Below, piece after piece: positions 1 to 8,458 of a DNA stretch of 64,000 nucleotides (positions within the stretch are counted from its first letter, which is position 1; every line of letters begins with the position of its first letter). Origin of the DNA: Rhodococcus rhodnii (GTDB lineage Bacteria; Actinomycetota; Actinomycetes; Mycobacteriales; Pseudonocardiaceae); assembly GCA_000720375.1 (NCBI GenBank), contig JOAA01000018.1, forward strand, positions 124,001 through 188,000, read 5' to 3'. The notes under the pieces are model-generated. The model did not search any database, had not been told where the DNA came from, and saw only the letters and a list, made by a program, of their open reading frames with translations. A program made the translations under genes and the position numbers.

Positions 1-2
1 CG

Positions 3-785
3 GAGGCGTTGCCGCAGCTGGCGGAAGCCGTCGACCTCGCAACGGAGGCGTTGCGGCAAGGACACCGGGTGCACTACGTGGGCGCGGGCACGTCCGGGCG
101 GCTGGCCAGCCTGGACGTCGCCGAACTCGCTCCCACGTTCAACGCTCCGGCCGACTGGTTCGTCGCCCATCACGCGGGCGGCAACCAGGCTTTGCGTACG
201 GCCGTGGAGAACGCGGAGGACGACGCGGCAGCAGGGGCCGCGTTGCTGACGCGTGAGGTGGAGGCCGGGGATTTCGTCCTCGGCCTCACCGCATCGGGCC
301 GGACGCCGTTCGTGCTGGGTGCGTTGTCCGCGGCGCGGCGCAAGGGCGCGACCACCGGGTTGGTTTCCAACAACCCGATCTCGGCACGGACGGCCGATGT
401 GGACGTCGTCATCAGCGTGGACACCGGGCCGGAAGCGGTCGCCGGGTCGACGCGGATGAAGGCGGGCACGTCGCAGAAACTGGTGCTGACCGCGTTCTCG
501 ACAGCGGTGATGGTGAAGCTGGGACGCACGTACTCGAATCTGATGGTGAGCATGCGTGCCACGAATGCCAAACTGCGTGGCCGGACTTTGCGGATCCTGC
601 GTGAGGCGACCGGTTTCAGCCTCCAGGAATGCGCGGAGGCGCTGACCGCGGCGAACGGTGATCTGAAGGTCGCACTCGTGCAGCTGCTTTCCGGCGCGGA
701 CTCCGAGCGCGCCGCGAAGGCGTTGAGCGAGACCAACGGTCACGTCCGCAACGCTTTGGACATGCTGGGCGCCGCAGCCCGGTAG
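3..785 (+). CDS. murQ: N-acetylmuramic acid 6-phosphate etherase, 5' partial
   Basis: Cleaves the lactyl ether of MurNAc-6-phosphate to give GlcNAc-6-phosphate and D-lactate in cytoplasmic recycling of peptidoglycan sugars. The visible protein is the SIS-domain body: VGAGTSGRLASLDVAELAP near the start, the sugar-phosphate loop GLTASGRTPF, then GSTRMKAGTSQKLVLTAFST, and a C-terminal UBA-like helical segment (ECAEALTAANGDLKVALVQL). The reading frame is open to the window edge, so the real start lies upstream; the TTG at base 9 is only the first internal start-like codon. The next gene begins directly at its stop, which suggests co-transcription. Confidence 0.93.
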   Translation, partial: EALPQLAEAVDLATEALRQGHRVHYVGAGTSGRLASLDVAELAPTFNAPADWFVAHHAGGNQALRTAVENAEDDAAAGAALLTREVEAGDFVLGLTASGRTPFVLGALSAARRKGATTGLVSNNPISARTADVDVVISVDTGPEAVAGSTRMKAGTSQKLVLTAFSTAVMVKLGRTYSNLMVSMRATNAKLRGRTLRILREATGFSLQECAEALTAANGDLKVALVQLLSGADSERAAKALSETNGHVRNALDMLGAAAR

Positions 786-814
786 TGAGGCTGTCCCCAC
801 CTCGCATTCGGTGG

Positions 815-3061
815 ATGTCACCAATGTCTGTCCGATGGCTGGTCGGCAGGGTTGTCATCATGCTGACTTCGCTCACGGTCGCACTGACACTCGCTGCGGG
901 AGCGGTCGTTCCCACCTCATCGGGTATCACCGTCCGCTACACGGAATACGATATCCCTCATATCGTCGCCCACGATTATCGAAGTCTCGGCTATGGCCAG
1001 GGCTACGCGGCGGCTCGGGCCAATCTTTGTGCCATTGCCGACGGTGTGATCACATTACGTGGCGAGCGGTCCCGGTATTTCGGTCCTGGCCCGGCGACGA
1101 CAACGTTGACGCGCGCGGCCGACAACGTGACCAGTGATCTGTACTTCAAGAGTGTGTCGCTGGACGGGCTACTCGATCAGCCGTCGACTGACGTTCGACA
1201 AATGGTTCGCGGATATGCCGCCGGCTACAGCGCGTACGTCTCTGAACGGCATCCGACCAGTTGTCCCGAGATCGCCTTGCCGATCACCGAGCAGGACGTC
1301 TACCGGCGGGTATATGCGTGGAGCACATTGATGGCGTCCGGCGGCAATGCCGACGGAATCGTCGCGGCCGCTCCCGGCACAACCACCAATGGCTCGTTGG
1401 ACGAACTGGCCAAGACCACGCAGGATATGTCCGGCCCCGGCAGTAATGCCGTTGTTCTCGGGCGTGACGCCACCAAGTCGAAACGCGGTATCGCGGTGGT
1501 CAATCCGCACTTGCCGTGGCACGGCGATGTCGCGTGGGACATGCTCCAGCTGACCATTCCCGGCCGGCTGAACGTCAGCGGCGCGACATTCACCGGGACG
1601 CCTTTCGTGATCGCGGGCGCGACCCAGAACATGGCGTGGTCCGGCACGATCGCGGACGCGGTGGTCCCGGCGACATTGTTCGAACTCAAGCTGACCGATC
1701 CGACGACGTATCTGGTCGATGGCAAGCCGGAACGAATGCGCCGACAGGACATCACCATTCAGGTCAAACAACCGGACGGAACACTCAAGCCGGTCACCAA
1801 ACCGCGATACTCGACGCGGTACGGCCCGGTTGTCACAAACGCCTATGGCCTGGCATTGCCGTGGACGTCGGAGAAGGCGTACTCGTTCGCGGACCCGAAC
1901 ACCCGAAATCTGCGGTTCCTGAACACCATGGCCGAGTTCGCCAAGGCGCAGAACGTTCGTGACTTCACGTCTGCATTGCACCGGACCCAGGGCAACCCCA
2001 TCTTCAACATGATGGCGACCGACGCACAGGGCCGTACTGTCTATTCAGGACAGACGGTGATTCCGAACGTGCCCGATTCGCTGGTGGACAGCTGCAGCAC
2101 CGCGCTCGGGCACGAAACCTTCAAGCGCGGCCTCGCCACACTGGACGGCTCCCGCGGCGATTGCGCATGGCGCAATGACAAAGACGCACTCCAGCAAGGG
2201 ATTTTCGGCCCGGCCAACCTGCCAGAGCTGTGGCGGAACGACTACGTGGCCAACTCCAACGAAAGTTATTGGCTAACCAACGCTCGTGCGCCGATGAAGC
2301 GGCTGAACCGGATCGTCGGCAGCTTCGAGACCGCGCGCAACGTCCGTACTCGCGACACCCTCACCGAGGTGCACGAGGGGCTGGGGAAGTTCGACCTGAA
2401 GTCCACACAGGACCTTGTGTTCTCCAACCGGGTCTTCGCGGCCGAGTTGACGGTCGACGACACCGTGGCGATGTGCCGGACGTTGCCGGACATGGGCAAC
2501 GCTTGTGACACACTTGCGAAGTGGGACCGGCGCGCCAATGTGGACAGTCGAGGAGCGTTGCTGTTCAGCCGGTTCTGGACGCGCATCGGCCGCGATCCGG
2601 ACTGGAAGGTGCCGTTCGACGTCAAGGACCCGGTCCGCACCCCGAACACGTTGAACACCGCGAATCCGGCTGTGGTCAAGGCTTTCACCGACGCGGTGGC
2701 CGAGCTGAAGGCCGCGGGCATCCCCTTCGACGCGCCGCTGGGTGAGCACCAGTACGTCGAACGGGACGGCAAACGGATTCCCTTCGGCGGCAGCCGACCT
2801 GAAACCGGCACCTTCAACGTGATCGCCAGCAACTGGGACAACGGGTACCACGGGATCGGCCAGGGCAGGGGCGGCACCAACAGCTCCGGATACGTGCGGG
2901 TCGTGGCGTTCAACGGAACGCCCTGCCCGGACGCTCGCGCTGTCGTGTCCTATCAGCAGCCCGAACTGTTCTCCACGAAGCAGTGGATCACCGAACGGTT
3001 CTGCGAACGGGACATCCTGGCCTCACCCGCCCTGAAGATCCTGCGGCTCAACGCTTCTTAG
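815..3061 (+). CDS. Secreted penicillin acylase family (Ntn) hydrolase
   Basis: Ntn-hydrolase of the penicillin/acyl-homoserine-lactone acylase family, which hydrolyses amide bonds of beta-lactams, AHLs or related N-acyl compounds after self-cleavage into alpha and beta chains. A signal peptide (arginine-containing n-region, then VVIMLTSLTVALTLAAGAVV) implies export. The predicted beta-chain nucleophile is the Ser of GPGSNAVV (codon 1442-1444); the conserved NPHLPW segment follows. Length (~750 aa) suits the family. Possible starts are GTG 785 (overlapping the murQ stop), ATG 815 and ATG 824; 815 is a compromise, since all give a signal peptide. The substrate cannot be read from sequence. Its 3' end overlaps the convergent lipoprotein gene by 14 bp. 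Confidence 0.88.
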   Translation: MSPMSVRWLVGRVVIMLTSLTVALTLAAGAVVPTSSGITVRYTEYDIPHIVAHDYRSLGYGQGYAAARANLCAIADGVITLRGERSRYFGPGPATTTLTRAADNVTSDLYFKSVSLDGLLDQPSTDVRQMVRGYAAGYSAYVSERHPTSCPEIALPITEQDVYRRVYAWSTLMASGGNADGIVAAAPGTTTNGSLDELAKTTQDMSGPGSNAVVLGRDATKSKRGIAVVNPHLPWHGDVAWDMLQLTIPGRLNVSGATFTGTPFVIAGATQNMAWSGTIADAVVPATLFELKLTDPTTYLVDGKPERMRRQDITIQVKQPDGTLKPVTKPRYSTRYGPVVTNAYGLALPWTSEKAYSFADPNTRNLRFLNTMAEFAKAQNVRDFTSALHRTQGNPIFNMMATDAQGRTVYSGQTVIPNVPDSLVDSCSTALGHETFKRGLATLDGSRGDCAWRNDKDALQQGIFGPANLPELWRNDYVANSNESYWLTNARAPMKRLNRIVGSFETARNVRTRDTLTEVHEGLGKFDLKSTQDLVFSNRVFAAELTVDDTVAMCRTLPDMGNACDTLAKWDRRANVDSRGALLFSRFWTRIGRDPDWKVPFDVKDPVRTPNTLNTANPAVVKAFTDAVAELKAAGIPFDAPLGEHQYVERDGKRIPFGGSRPETGTFNVIASNWDNGYHGIGQGRGGTNSSGYVRVVAFNGTPCPDARAVVSYQQPELFSTKQWITERFCERDILASPALKILRLNAS

Positions 3062-3410
3062 GGAAGCAGGCGACCCCGTCGCCGTCGTGGTCGAGCCAGT
3101 CGGCCCAGCCCGGGTCGCCACGGCGGATCGGCCCTTTGCCCGCGGCGGTGACCTGGGAGCAGTTCTTGTACGCGGACTTGGCCGGCAGCGGCATCGACGG
3201 GGTCGCGGATGTGGACGTCGAAGTCACCGCCACTGGCTTTGGCGTGGTTCTTGGCGGCTCCGGGGATGGTGGTGCCACCACCGGAGCCGCTGGAACCTCT
3301 GGTATCGGGGCCGTGATCGTCGGGATTTGGGGCGCGGGACCAATTGTGCGATCCGGTACGGCACACGCACTCATGAAGGCCACCATGACGATCGCGCACA
3401 CGAGCCTCAT
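3048..3410 (-). CDS. Excalibur-domain lipoprotein
   Basis: A 120-residue protein. Start ATG 3408-3410 gives a lipoprotein-like signal (MRLVCAIVMVAFMSAC) with Cys in the lipobox position, then a Pro/Thr-rich linker (P, T, V, A) and a C-terminal Excalibur calcium-binding motif, YKNCSQV...DHDGDGVACF. The family is extracellular and predicted to bind Ca2+ in a DxDxDG loop; its role is unknown. A longer frame to 3740 exists, but its extra N-terminus is Arg/Pro-rich shadow of the neighbouring gene. It is the downstream partner of a second Excalibur lipoprotein. Confidence 0.8.
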   Translation of the reverse strand: MRLVCAIVMVAFMSACAVPDRTIGPAPQIPTITAPIPEVPAAPVVAPPSPEPPRTTPKPVAVTSTSTSATPSMPLPAKSAYKNCSQVTAAGKGPIRRGDPGWADWLDHDGDGVACFPKKR

Positions 3411-3474
3411 GCCCGTGGAGTCTTCGCAGGTCGGACGGGCGTTACGGCTTTCACACCATCGTGTGACACGGTTA

Positions 3475-4044
3475 CTACTCGCAACCGATGCCGTCGCCGT
3501 CACGGTCGAGGTGTCTCCCATAACCCGGTTGGCCGACACGGACGGGCGCGGCGCCCGCGGCTCTCGCCGCGGCACAGTTCTTGTAGTACGCGGCCTTCGG
3601 AGGCGCGGGCGGCTGTTGGGTCTTGGGCGGCGTGGGTTTCGGCGTGACCTTCGGAGTGGACGTCTTCGGAGCGGGCGGCGGAGCGGGCTTGTCAACATTG
3701 ACGTGGACGACCGAGTCCGGGCGTACCGCACCGCCCGCACCTACGACCGACACGACAATCCAGCTCGCATCACCCCAGACCTCTTTTCCGTCTGGGCCAA
3801 GGTATTTGATCACGGTGAAGCCGAGCGCGCGGAGCTCACTGTCGACTTTGGACGCCGTGCGGCCTGCCAGATCGAGCGGAATGGTGACCGGCTGAACCGT
3901 CGGCGTGGCCGAGGTCGTGGACGTGGTTGTGGTCGTCGTCGATCTCGTCGCGGTCGGGCTGATCGGCACCGGTGCCGATGTGGGAGTCGGTGTGGCACAA
4001 GCACTTGCCAAGACCAAGAACGCGATGGCGCTGATGATCCGCAT
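3475..4044 (-). CDS. PASTA-like and Excalibur-domain lipoprotein
   Basis: A 189-residue lipoprotein: MRIISAIAFLVLASACA is a signal with a lipobox Cys at residue 16. A Thr-rich stretch follows, then a PASTA-like unit (IPLDLAGRTASKVDSELRAL...VVHVNVDKP), a Pro/Lys/Thr linker, and a C-terminal Excalibur motif (YYKNCAAARAAG...DRDGDGIGCE). PASTA units often bind peptidoglycan fragments, so a cell-wall-facing sensor or anchor is plausible but inferred. Start ATG 4042-4044 is chosen because it begins the signal peptide; the frame extends farther upstream without one. It lies 64 bp upstream of the second Excalibur gene, probably in one transcript. Confidence 0.82.
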   Translation of the reverse strand: MRIISAIAFLVLASACATPTPTSAPVPISPTATRSTTTTTTSTTSATPTVQPVTIPLDLAGRTASKVDSELRALGFTVIKYLGPDGKEVWGDASWIVVSVVGAGGAVRPDSVVHVNVDKPAPPPAPKTSTPKVTPKPTPPKTQQPPAPPKAAYYKNCAAARAAGAAPVRVGQPGYGRHLDRDGDGIGCE

Positions 4045-4192
4045 AGGAGACCCCGAATTCCGCCAACCGGTTCGTCCTAAGTGACCATCCGGCTGTGAAT
4101 TGATTCCACACAGCCACACACACTGTTACCGAGGTCACACCATGGAGTGAATTCCAGTCTCGCTTTGGCCACGCGGCGGTGACGGAAGGGAG

Positions 4193-4933
4193 TCAGGCGT
4201 TGGCGGAGTCCGCGATGGACACAGCTTCCCGCGCACCGATCTCCATCGCCTCGCAACACAACAGCACCCACCCGCGGACACCGTCAGCCTCACCGCTGGC
4301 GAATCCCTCGGCCGCCTCGCGGTAGCGCTCGGGGCGACGCAGGTACGCGACCTCAGGCACCGTGAGGCCCTTGGGGTCGAGACCGGTGCCGATCATCGTC
4401 AGCCGGGCGGCGGCCCGCGCGACGACTCCGTCCCCGATGCCGAACGGTGCCAACGTCAACAACTCACCATGTACCACCGCTGCCAGGACAGGACCTGGCG
4501 CCTGGGTCGCTCCGGTGACCAAGTTCGCGAGCAGATCCAACCGCCCGGACACGCCACGCGCGGTCCGCGGCCGACCGAGCCGCTCGTCCTGCGACGCCGG
4601 AACAAGGTCGGCGGCGGCCAACAGGTGCAGCCGCGCCAACGCCTGCAACGGAGCGCGCTGCCAGACCGGGAGCAACGGCCCCATAGCCTCTGCCACCCGC
4701 AGTGCACCAGCCAAAACAGGGTCGGCTACCTCACCATCGTCGGGGATCTCCGGATTGCCCCCGTCCAGGTAGGCTGACGATCGCGCGGCTCGGACGGACG
4801 CCTCGGCTGCGGTAGTCGGCCAGCCACGGCGGTTCGCCGGATGCTGGTGGACGGCGTCAACGCTCTGGCGAGCGGACTGCACAGCCTCGGCGATCCCGGG
4901 GAGGTCTAGCAGCGGGCCCAGCGGATCGGTCAC
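4193..4933 (-). CDS. Degenerate Fic-like protein next to acs
   Basis: A 246-residue mostly helical protein that starts at GTG 4931-4933. The segment VVHGELLTLAPFGIGDGVVA resembles the Fic core (HPFxxGNGRxxR), but the catalytic His is Ala, Asn is Asp and the first Arg is Val. It is therefore unlikely to be an active AMP transferase. No signal peptide or TM segment is seen. It is divergent from acs, with about 190 bp between them. The assignment rests on this single motif and overall fold impression; function is unknown. Confidence 0.7.
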   Translation of the reverse strand: MTDPLGPLLDLPGIAEAVQSARQSVDAVHQHPANRRGWPTTAAEASVRAARSSAYLDGGNPEIPDDGEVADPVLAGALRVAEAMGPLLPVWQRAPLQALARLHLLAAADLVPASQDERLGRPRTARGVSGRLDLLANLVTGATQAPGPVLAAVVHGELLTLAPFGIGDGVVARAAARLTMIGTGLDPKGLTVPEVAYLRRPERYREAAEGFASGEADGVRGWVLLCCEAMEIGAREAVSIADSANA

Positions 4934-5119
4934 GGGCTGACACTATCGGGGCTCTGTGGATCATGGGAACCGACTCCCAACTCGATCTCCGCCGGTCACC
5001 GGTCACCTGAACGGGGTAATTGGTCTGGACCTTTTTGCCTCCCGGCCTATTAATGCGCGCCGCCCCGCACTACGGTCACCCCATATCTGAATTAACGCCT
5101 TTCGAGGAGGTCACACGAG
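4934..5119. promoter_or_regulatory. Divergent intergenic region upstream of acs
   Basis: This region separates the Fic-like gene from acs and must carry both promoters. An AT-rich patch (cctattaatg near 5047-5056, then ccatatctgaatta near 5081-5094) precedes the acs ribosome-binding site cgaggagg at 5103-5110. No clear CRP-type palindrome was found by eye. Confidence 0.4.
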
Positions 5120-7096
5120 ATGACCGAGCAGTCCCAGGGCCCCGCACTGGACAACCTGCTCACCGAGAGCAGGACATTCCCGCCGTCCGACGAGTTCGCC
5201 GCCGCCGCCAACGCGGGCCCGGACCTGTACGCGGCCGCCGAGGCCGACCGGGAGGCCTTCTGGGCCAAGCAGGCTGAGCGACTGCACTGGGACACCAAGT
5301 GGGACCAGGTCCTCGACTGGAGCGACGCGCCCTTCGCGAAGTGGTTCGTCGGCGGCAAGCTGAACGTCGCCTACAACTGCGTCGATCGGCACGTCGAGTC
5401 CGGCCACGGTGAGCAAGTCGCCATCCACTGGGAGGGCGAGCCGGGCGACACCCGGACCATCACGTACGCCACCCTGCTGGCCGAGGTCAGCAAGACGGCG
5501 AACGCGCTGACCGAACTCGGCCTGCAGGCAGGCGACCGGGTCGCCATCTACATGCCGATGATCCCCGAGGCGATCTTCTCGATGCTCGCCTGCGCGCGGC
5601 TCGGCCTGACGCACAGTGTCGTGTTCGGTGGGTTCTCGGCGGAAGCGCTTCGGTCCCGGATCGAGGACGCGTCGGCCAAGTTGGTCATCACGACCGACGG
5701 GCAGTACCGCCGTGGCAACCCGGCTGCGCTGAAGCCGGCCGTGGACGAGGCTGTCGCACAGACGCCGACCATCGAGCACGTGCTCGTCGTCAAGCGGACG
5801 GACACCGAAGTCGCATGGACCGAGGGCCGCGACATCTGGTGGAGCGACCTGGTGGACAAGCAGTCCGACCAGCACACGCCGGAAGCGTTCGACTCCGAGC
5901 ACCCGCTGTACATCCTGTACACCAGCGGCACGACAGGGAAGCCGAAGGGCATCCTGCACACGTCCGGCGGTTACCTGACGCAGGCGTCGTACACGCACTT
6001 CAACGTCTTCGACCTCAAGCCGGACACGGACGTCTACTGGTGCACGGCCGACATCGGCTGGGTCACCGGGCACAGCTACATCGTGTACGGACCGCTGTCG
6101 AACCGCGTGACGCAGGTGGTCTATGAGGGCACGCCGAACACCCCGCACGAGGGTCGGCACTGGGAGATCGTGCAGCGCTACGGTGTCTCGATCTACTACA
6201 CCGCGCCGACCTTGATCCGCACGTTCATGAAGTGGGGCAAGGACATCCCGGCCAAGTACGACCTGTCGTCGCTGCGCGTGCTCGGCAGCGTCGGCGAGCC
6301 GATCAACCCCGAGGCGTGGATCTGGTACCGGGAGAACATCGGCGCCAACAAGACGCCGATCGTGGACACCTGGTGGCAGACCGAGACCGGCGCGATCATG
6401 ATCTCGCCGCTGCCCGGCGTCACGTCCACCAAGCCGGGGTCGGCGCAGCAGGCACTGCCCGGCGTCTCCGCGAAGGTCGTTGACGACCAGGGCAAGGAGG
6501 TCCCCCACGGCGGTGGCGGGTACCTGGTGCTCGACAAGCCGTGGCCGTCGATGCTGCGTGGCATCTGGGGCGACAACGACCGCTACCGCGAGACGTACTG
6601 GTCACGCTTCGCCGACCAGGGCTTCTACTTCGCCGGTGACGGCGCGAAGTACGACAACGACGGCGACATCTGGCTGCTGGGCCGGGTCGACGACGTGATG
6701 AACGTGTCCGGGCACCGGATCTCCACCACCGAGGTGGAATCCGCGCTGGTGTCGCACCCGACCGTGGCCGAGGCCGCGGTGGTCGGCGCGACGGACCCGA
6801 CCACGGGTCAGGGCATCGTCGCGTTCGTGATCCTGCGCGGCGACGCGGTCGACGGCGGCGCGGACGCGGTCAAAGCACTGCGTGACCACGTGGCCAAGGA
6901 GATCGGCCCGATCGCCAAGCCACGTCAGGTGATGGTCGTGCCCGAGCTGCCGAAGACCCGTTCCGGCAAGATCATGCGCCGGTTGCTGCGGGACGTCGCG
7001 GAGAACCGGTCGATCGGTGACGTGACCACGCTGGCCGACTCGTCCGTGATGGACCTGATCTCCCAGGGCCTCAACAAGGGCGGCTCGGAAGACTAA
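5120..7096 (+). CDS. acs: Acetyl-CoA synthetase
   Basis: ANL-superfamily acetate-CoA ligase (AMP-forming): acetate + ATP + CoA gives acetyl-CoA + AMP + PPi, in the cytoplasm. Length 658 aa is typical. Motifs in order: P-loop-like YTSGTTGKPKG, the acyl pocket TWWQTETGAIM, and the C-terminal lid ending RSGKIMRRLLR, whose Lys617 is the conserved catalytic residue that Pat-type acetylases modify to switch the enzyme off. A strong Shine-Dalgarno (gaggagg) sits 9 bases before ATG. A 23-bp-arm palindrome ends the transcript. It begins a block syntenic with the mycobacterial acs region. Confidence 0.98.
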   Translation: MTEQSQGPALDNLLTESRTFPPSDEFAAAANAGPDLYAAAEADREAFWAKQAERLHWDTKWDQVLDWSDAPFAKWFVGGKLNVAYNCVDRHVESGHGEQVAIHWEGEPGDTRTITYATLLAEVSKTANALTELGLQAGDRVAIYMPMIPEAIFSMLACARLGLTHSVVFGGFSAEALRSRIEDASAKLVITTDGQYRRGNPAALKPAVDEAVAQTPTIEHVLVVKRTDTEVAWTEGRDIWWSDLVDKQSDQHTPEAFDSEHPLYILYTSGTTGKPKGILHTSGGYLTQASYTHFNVFDLKPDTDVYWCTADIGWVTGHSYIVYGPLSNRVTQVVYEGTPNTPHEGRHWEIVQRYGVSIYYTAPTLIRTFMKWGKDIPAKYDLSSLRVLGSVGEPINPEAWIWYRENIGANKTPIVDTWWQTETGAIMISPLPGVTSTKPGSAQQALPGVSAKVVDDQGKEVPHGGGGYLVLDKPWPSMLRGIWGDNDRYRETYWSRFADQGFYFAGDGAKYDNDGDIWLLGRVDDVMNVSGHRISTTEVESALVSHPTVAEAAVVGATDPTTGQGIVAFVILRGDAVDGGADAVKALRDHVAKEIGPIAKPRQVMVVPELPKTRSGKIMRRLLRDVAENRSIGDVTTLADSSVMDLISQGLNKGGSED

Positions 7097-7110
7097 AACC
7101 CCAGCTCAGC

Positions 7111-7158
7111 CCTCGTGAGTGGTTTCGCCGGTTAGAACCGGCGAAACCACTCACGAGG
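7111..7158. terminator. Perfect palindromic bidirectional terminator
   Basis: Two perfectly complementary 23-base arms (7111-7133 and 7136-7158) flank a 2-base loop, between convergent acs and the OsmC gene; the right arm overlaps the last codons of the OsmC gene. There is no U tract, which is usual for actinobacterial hairpin terminators. Confidence 0.8.
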
Positions 7159-7612
7159 GGGACACTGTGGGTTCGCAGCGTACCGGGAAGTTCATCGACC
7201 GCGCGATGAAGCACATCTGGTGTGCCTTGTGGTGCAGGTCCCGTGCCTCGTCGACCTTGTCCGCGTTGGTGATCACGACCTGCGGCCGCAGCAGGACCTC
7301 GGAGAACTGGCCGGAACCGTCCTTCTCCATCTCCATCAGGCCGATGGCCTCGTCGACATACGACTCCACAACCACGCCTGAAGTCGCGCACAGGTGCAGG
7401 TACCAGAGCATGTGGCAGTCCGACAGCGACGCCACGAGCAACTGCTCCGGGTTCCACCGGGTCGCGTCGCCACGGAACGCGGGGTCGGCCGTGGCGAGGA
7501 TGTCCGGGCGTCCGTCCGCGGAAAGCGTGTGGTCACGGCCGTAGGCACGGTAGTTGGACGTACCCGTGCCCTTGTTGCCGGTCCACGTGACGGTCACCCG
7601 GTAGTCGTGCAT
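7151..7612 (-). CDS. OsmC family protein
   Basis: A 153-residue OsmC-fold protein. Members reduce organic peroxides through two Cys, or act in other thiol chemistry. Visible features are the N-terminal sheet (YRVTVTWTGNKGTGT), first Cys in LLVASLSDCHMLWYLHLC and a second in KAHQMCFIARSM, both at the usual positions. ATG 7610-7612 overlaps the stop of the upstream nitrilase gene (ATGA), so the two are translationally coupled and likely belong to the GntR-controlled catabolic group. Confidence 0.88.
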   Translation of the reverse strand: MHDYRVTVTWTGNKGTGTSNYRAYGRDHTLSADGRPDILATADPAFRGDATRWNPEQLLVASLSDCHMLWYLHLCATSGVVVESYVDEAIGLMEMEKDGSGQFSEVLLRPQVVITNADKVDEARDLHHKAHQMCFIARSMNFPVRCEPTVSPS

Positions 7613-8397
7613 CAGAACTTCCTGTTCGCCAGTACTGGCACGATCTTGCGGGCCTCGGTGACCTCGCTCGTGTCCACGTCGACAATACGCAGCGCGGGTT
7701 CCGGGCCAAGCTGGGCACGGATCTCACCGAGCGGCGACACCGCGAGGCTGTAGCCGATGCCGGTCGGCGCGCGGCCGGACGGCTTCTGGCCGATGGTCTC
7801 CGGATCGGCCTGTCCACACGCGACTATCCACGTTGTGGAGTCCAAAGCGCGGGCACGGACAAGAAGTTCCCATTGTTCGCGCTTTCCGGGACCTGATCCC
7901 CATGACGCCGGCACGATGGTGATTACCGCACCTTCGTCGGCAAGTCGTTGGAACAGTCCGGGAAAACGGATGTCGTAGCACGTCGCGAATCCGACCAGCA
8001 CATCGTCCACTTCGGCCACGACAATTCGCTCACCAGGCGCGACCGTCTCGGATTCGGCGAACCCGAAAGCGTCGAACAAGTGGATCTTGTCGTAGTACGT
8101 GTCCACACCACGGCCGGTGATCAACAGCGTGTTGGTCACCCGGCCATCCGGGCTGGGCGTGAACATTCCCGCGACGATCAGCTTGCCCGCTTGCTCGGCG
8201 ATCTCACGGACCGCACTGGCCCACGGGCCGTCCAGCGGTTCGGCGATCGGGCCGAGCGGGATGCCGAAACGGGCCATCGTCGCTTCCGGGAAGACCACGA
8301 TGGAAGCGTCACCCGATTGGCCGATCGCCGCCTTGATGTGGTCGAGATTTCGCTCCGGATCGGTGTCCGCTGCGAACTGACTTATCGCTATTCGCAT
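7612..8397 (-). CDS. Carbon-nitrogen hydrolase (nitrilase superfamily)
   Basis: A 261-residue cytoplasmic amidase of the nitrilase superfamily with all three catalytic residues: Glu in VVFPEATMARFG, Lys in YDKIHLFDAFG and Cys in ATCYDIRFPGLF. It hydrolyses an amide or nitrile to an acid and ammonia; the substrate is not evident. ATG 8395-8397 is preferred over the adjacent in-frame GTG 8398-8400 because gaggtgatg precedes it. It is divergent from the GntR gene across a 61-bp gap that holds an operator-like repeat. Confidence 0.9.
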   Translation of the reverse strand: MRIAISQFAADTDPERNLDHIKAAIGQSGDASIVVFPEATMARFGIPLGPIAEPLDGPWASAVREIAEQAGKLIVAGMFTPSPDGRVTNTLLITGRGVDTYYDKIHLFDAFGFAESETVAPGERIVVAEVDDVLVGFATCYDIRFPGLFQRLADEGAVITIVPASWGSGPGKREQWELLVRARALDSTTWIVACGQADPETIGQKPSGRAPTGIGYSLAVSPLGEIRAQLGPEPALRIVDVDTSEVTEARKIVPVLANRKF

Positions 8398-8430
8398 CAC
8401 ACATCACCTCGCACCGGTCTAATATTACTT

Positions 8431-8447
8431 GTATACAACGTGTATGT
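8431..8447. promoter_or_regulatory. Probable GntR operator, copy 1
   Basis: GTATAC-N5-GTATGT lies between the divergent nitrilase and GntR genes and just upstream of the aaggag ribosome-binding site. A near-identical GTATAC-N5-GTATAC occurs upstream of the transporter gene. Inverted repeats of this size are usual for FadR/FCD-type GntR proteins. Binding by the adjacent regulator is inferred. Confidence 0.6.
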
Positions 8448-8458
8448 AAGGAGTATTC

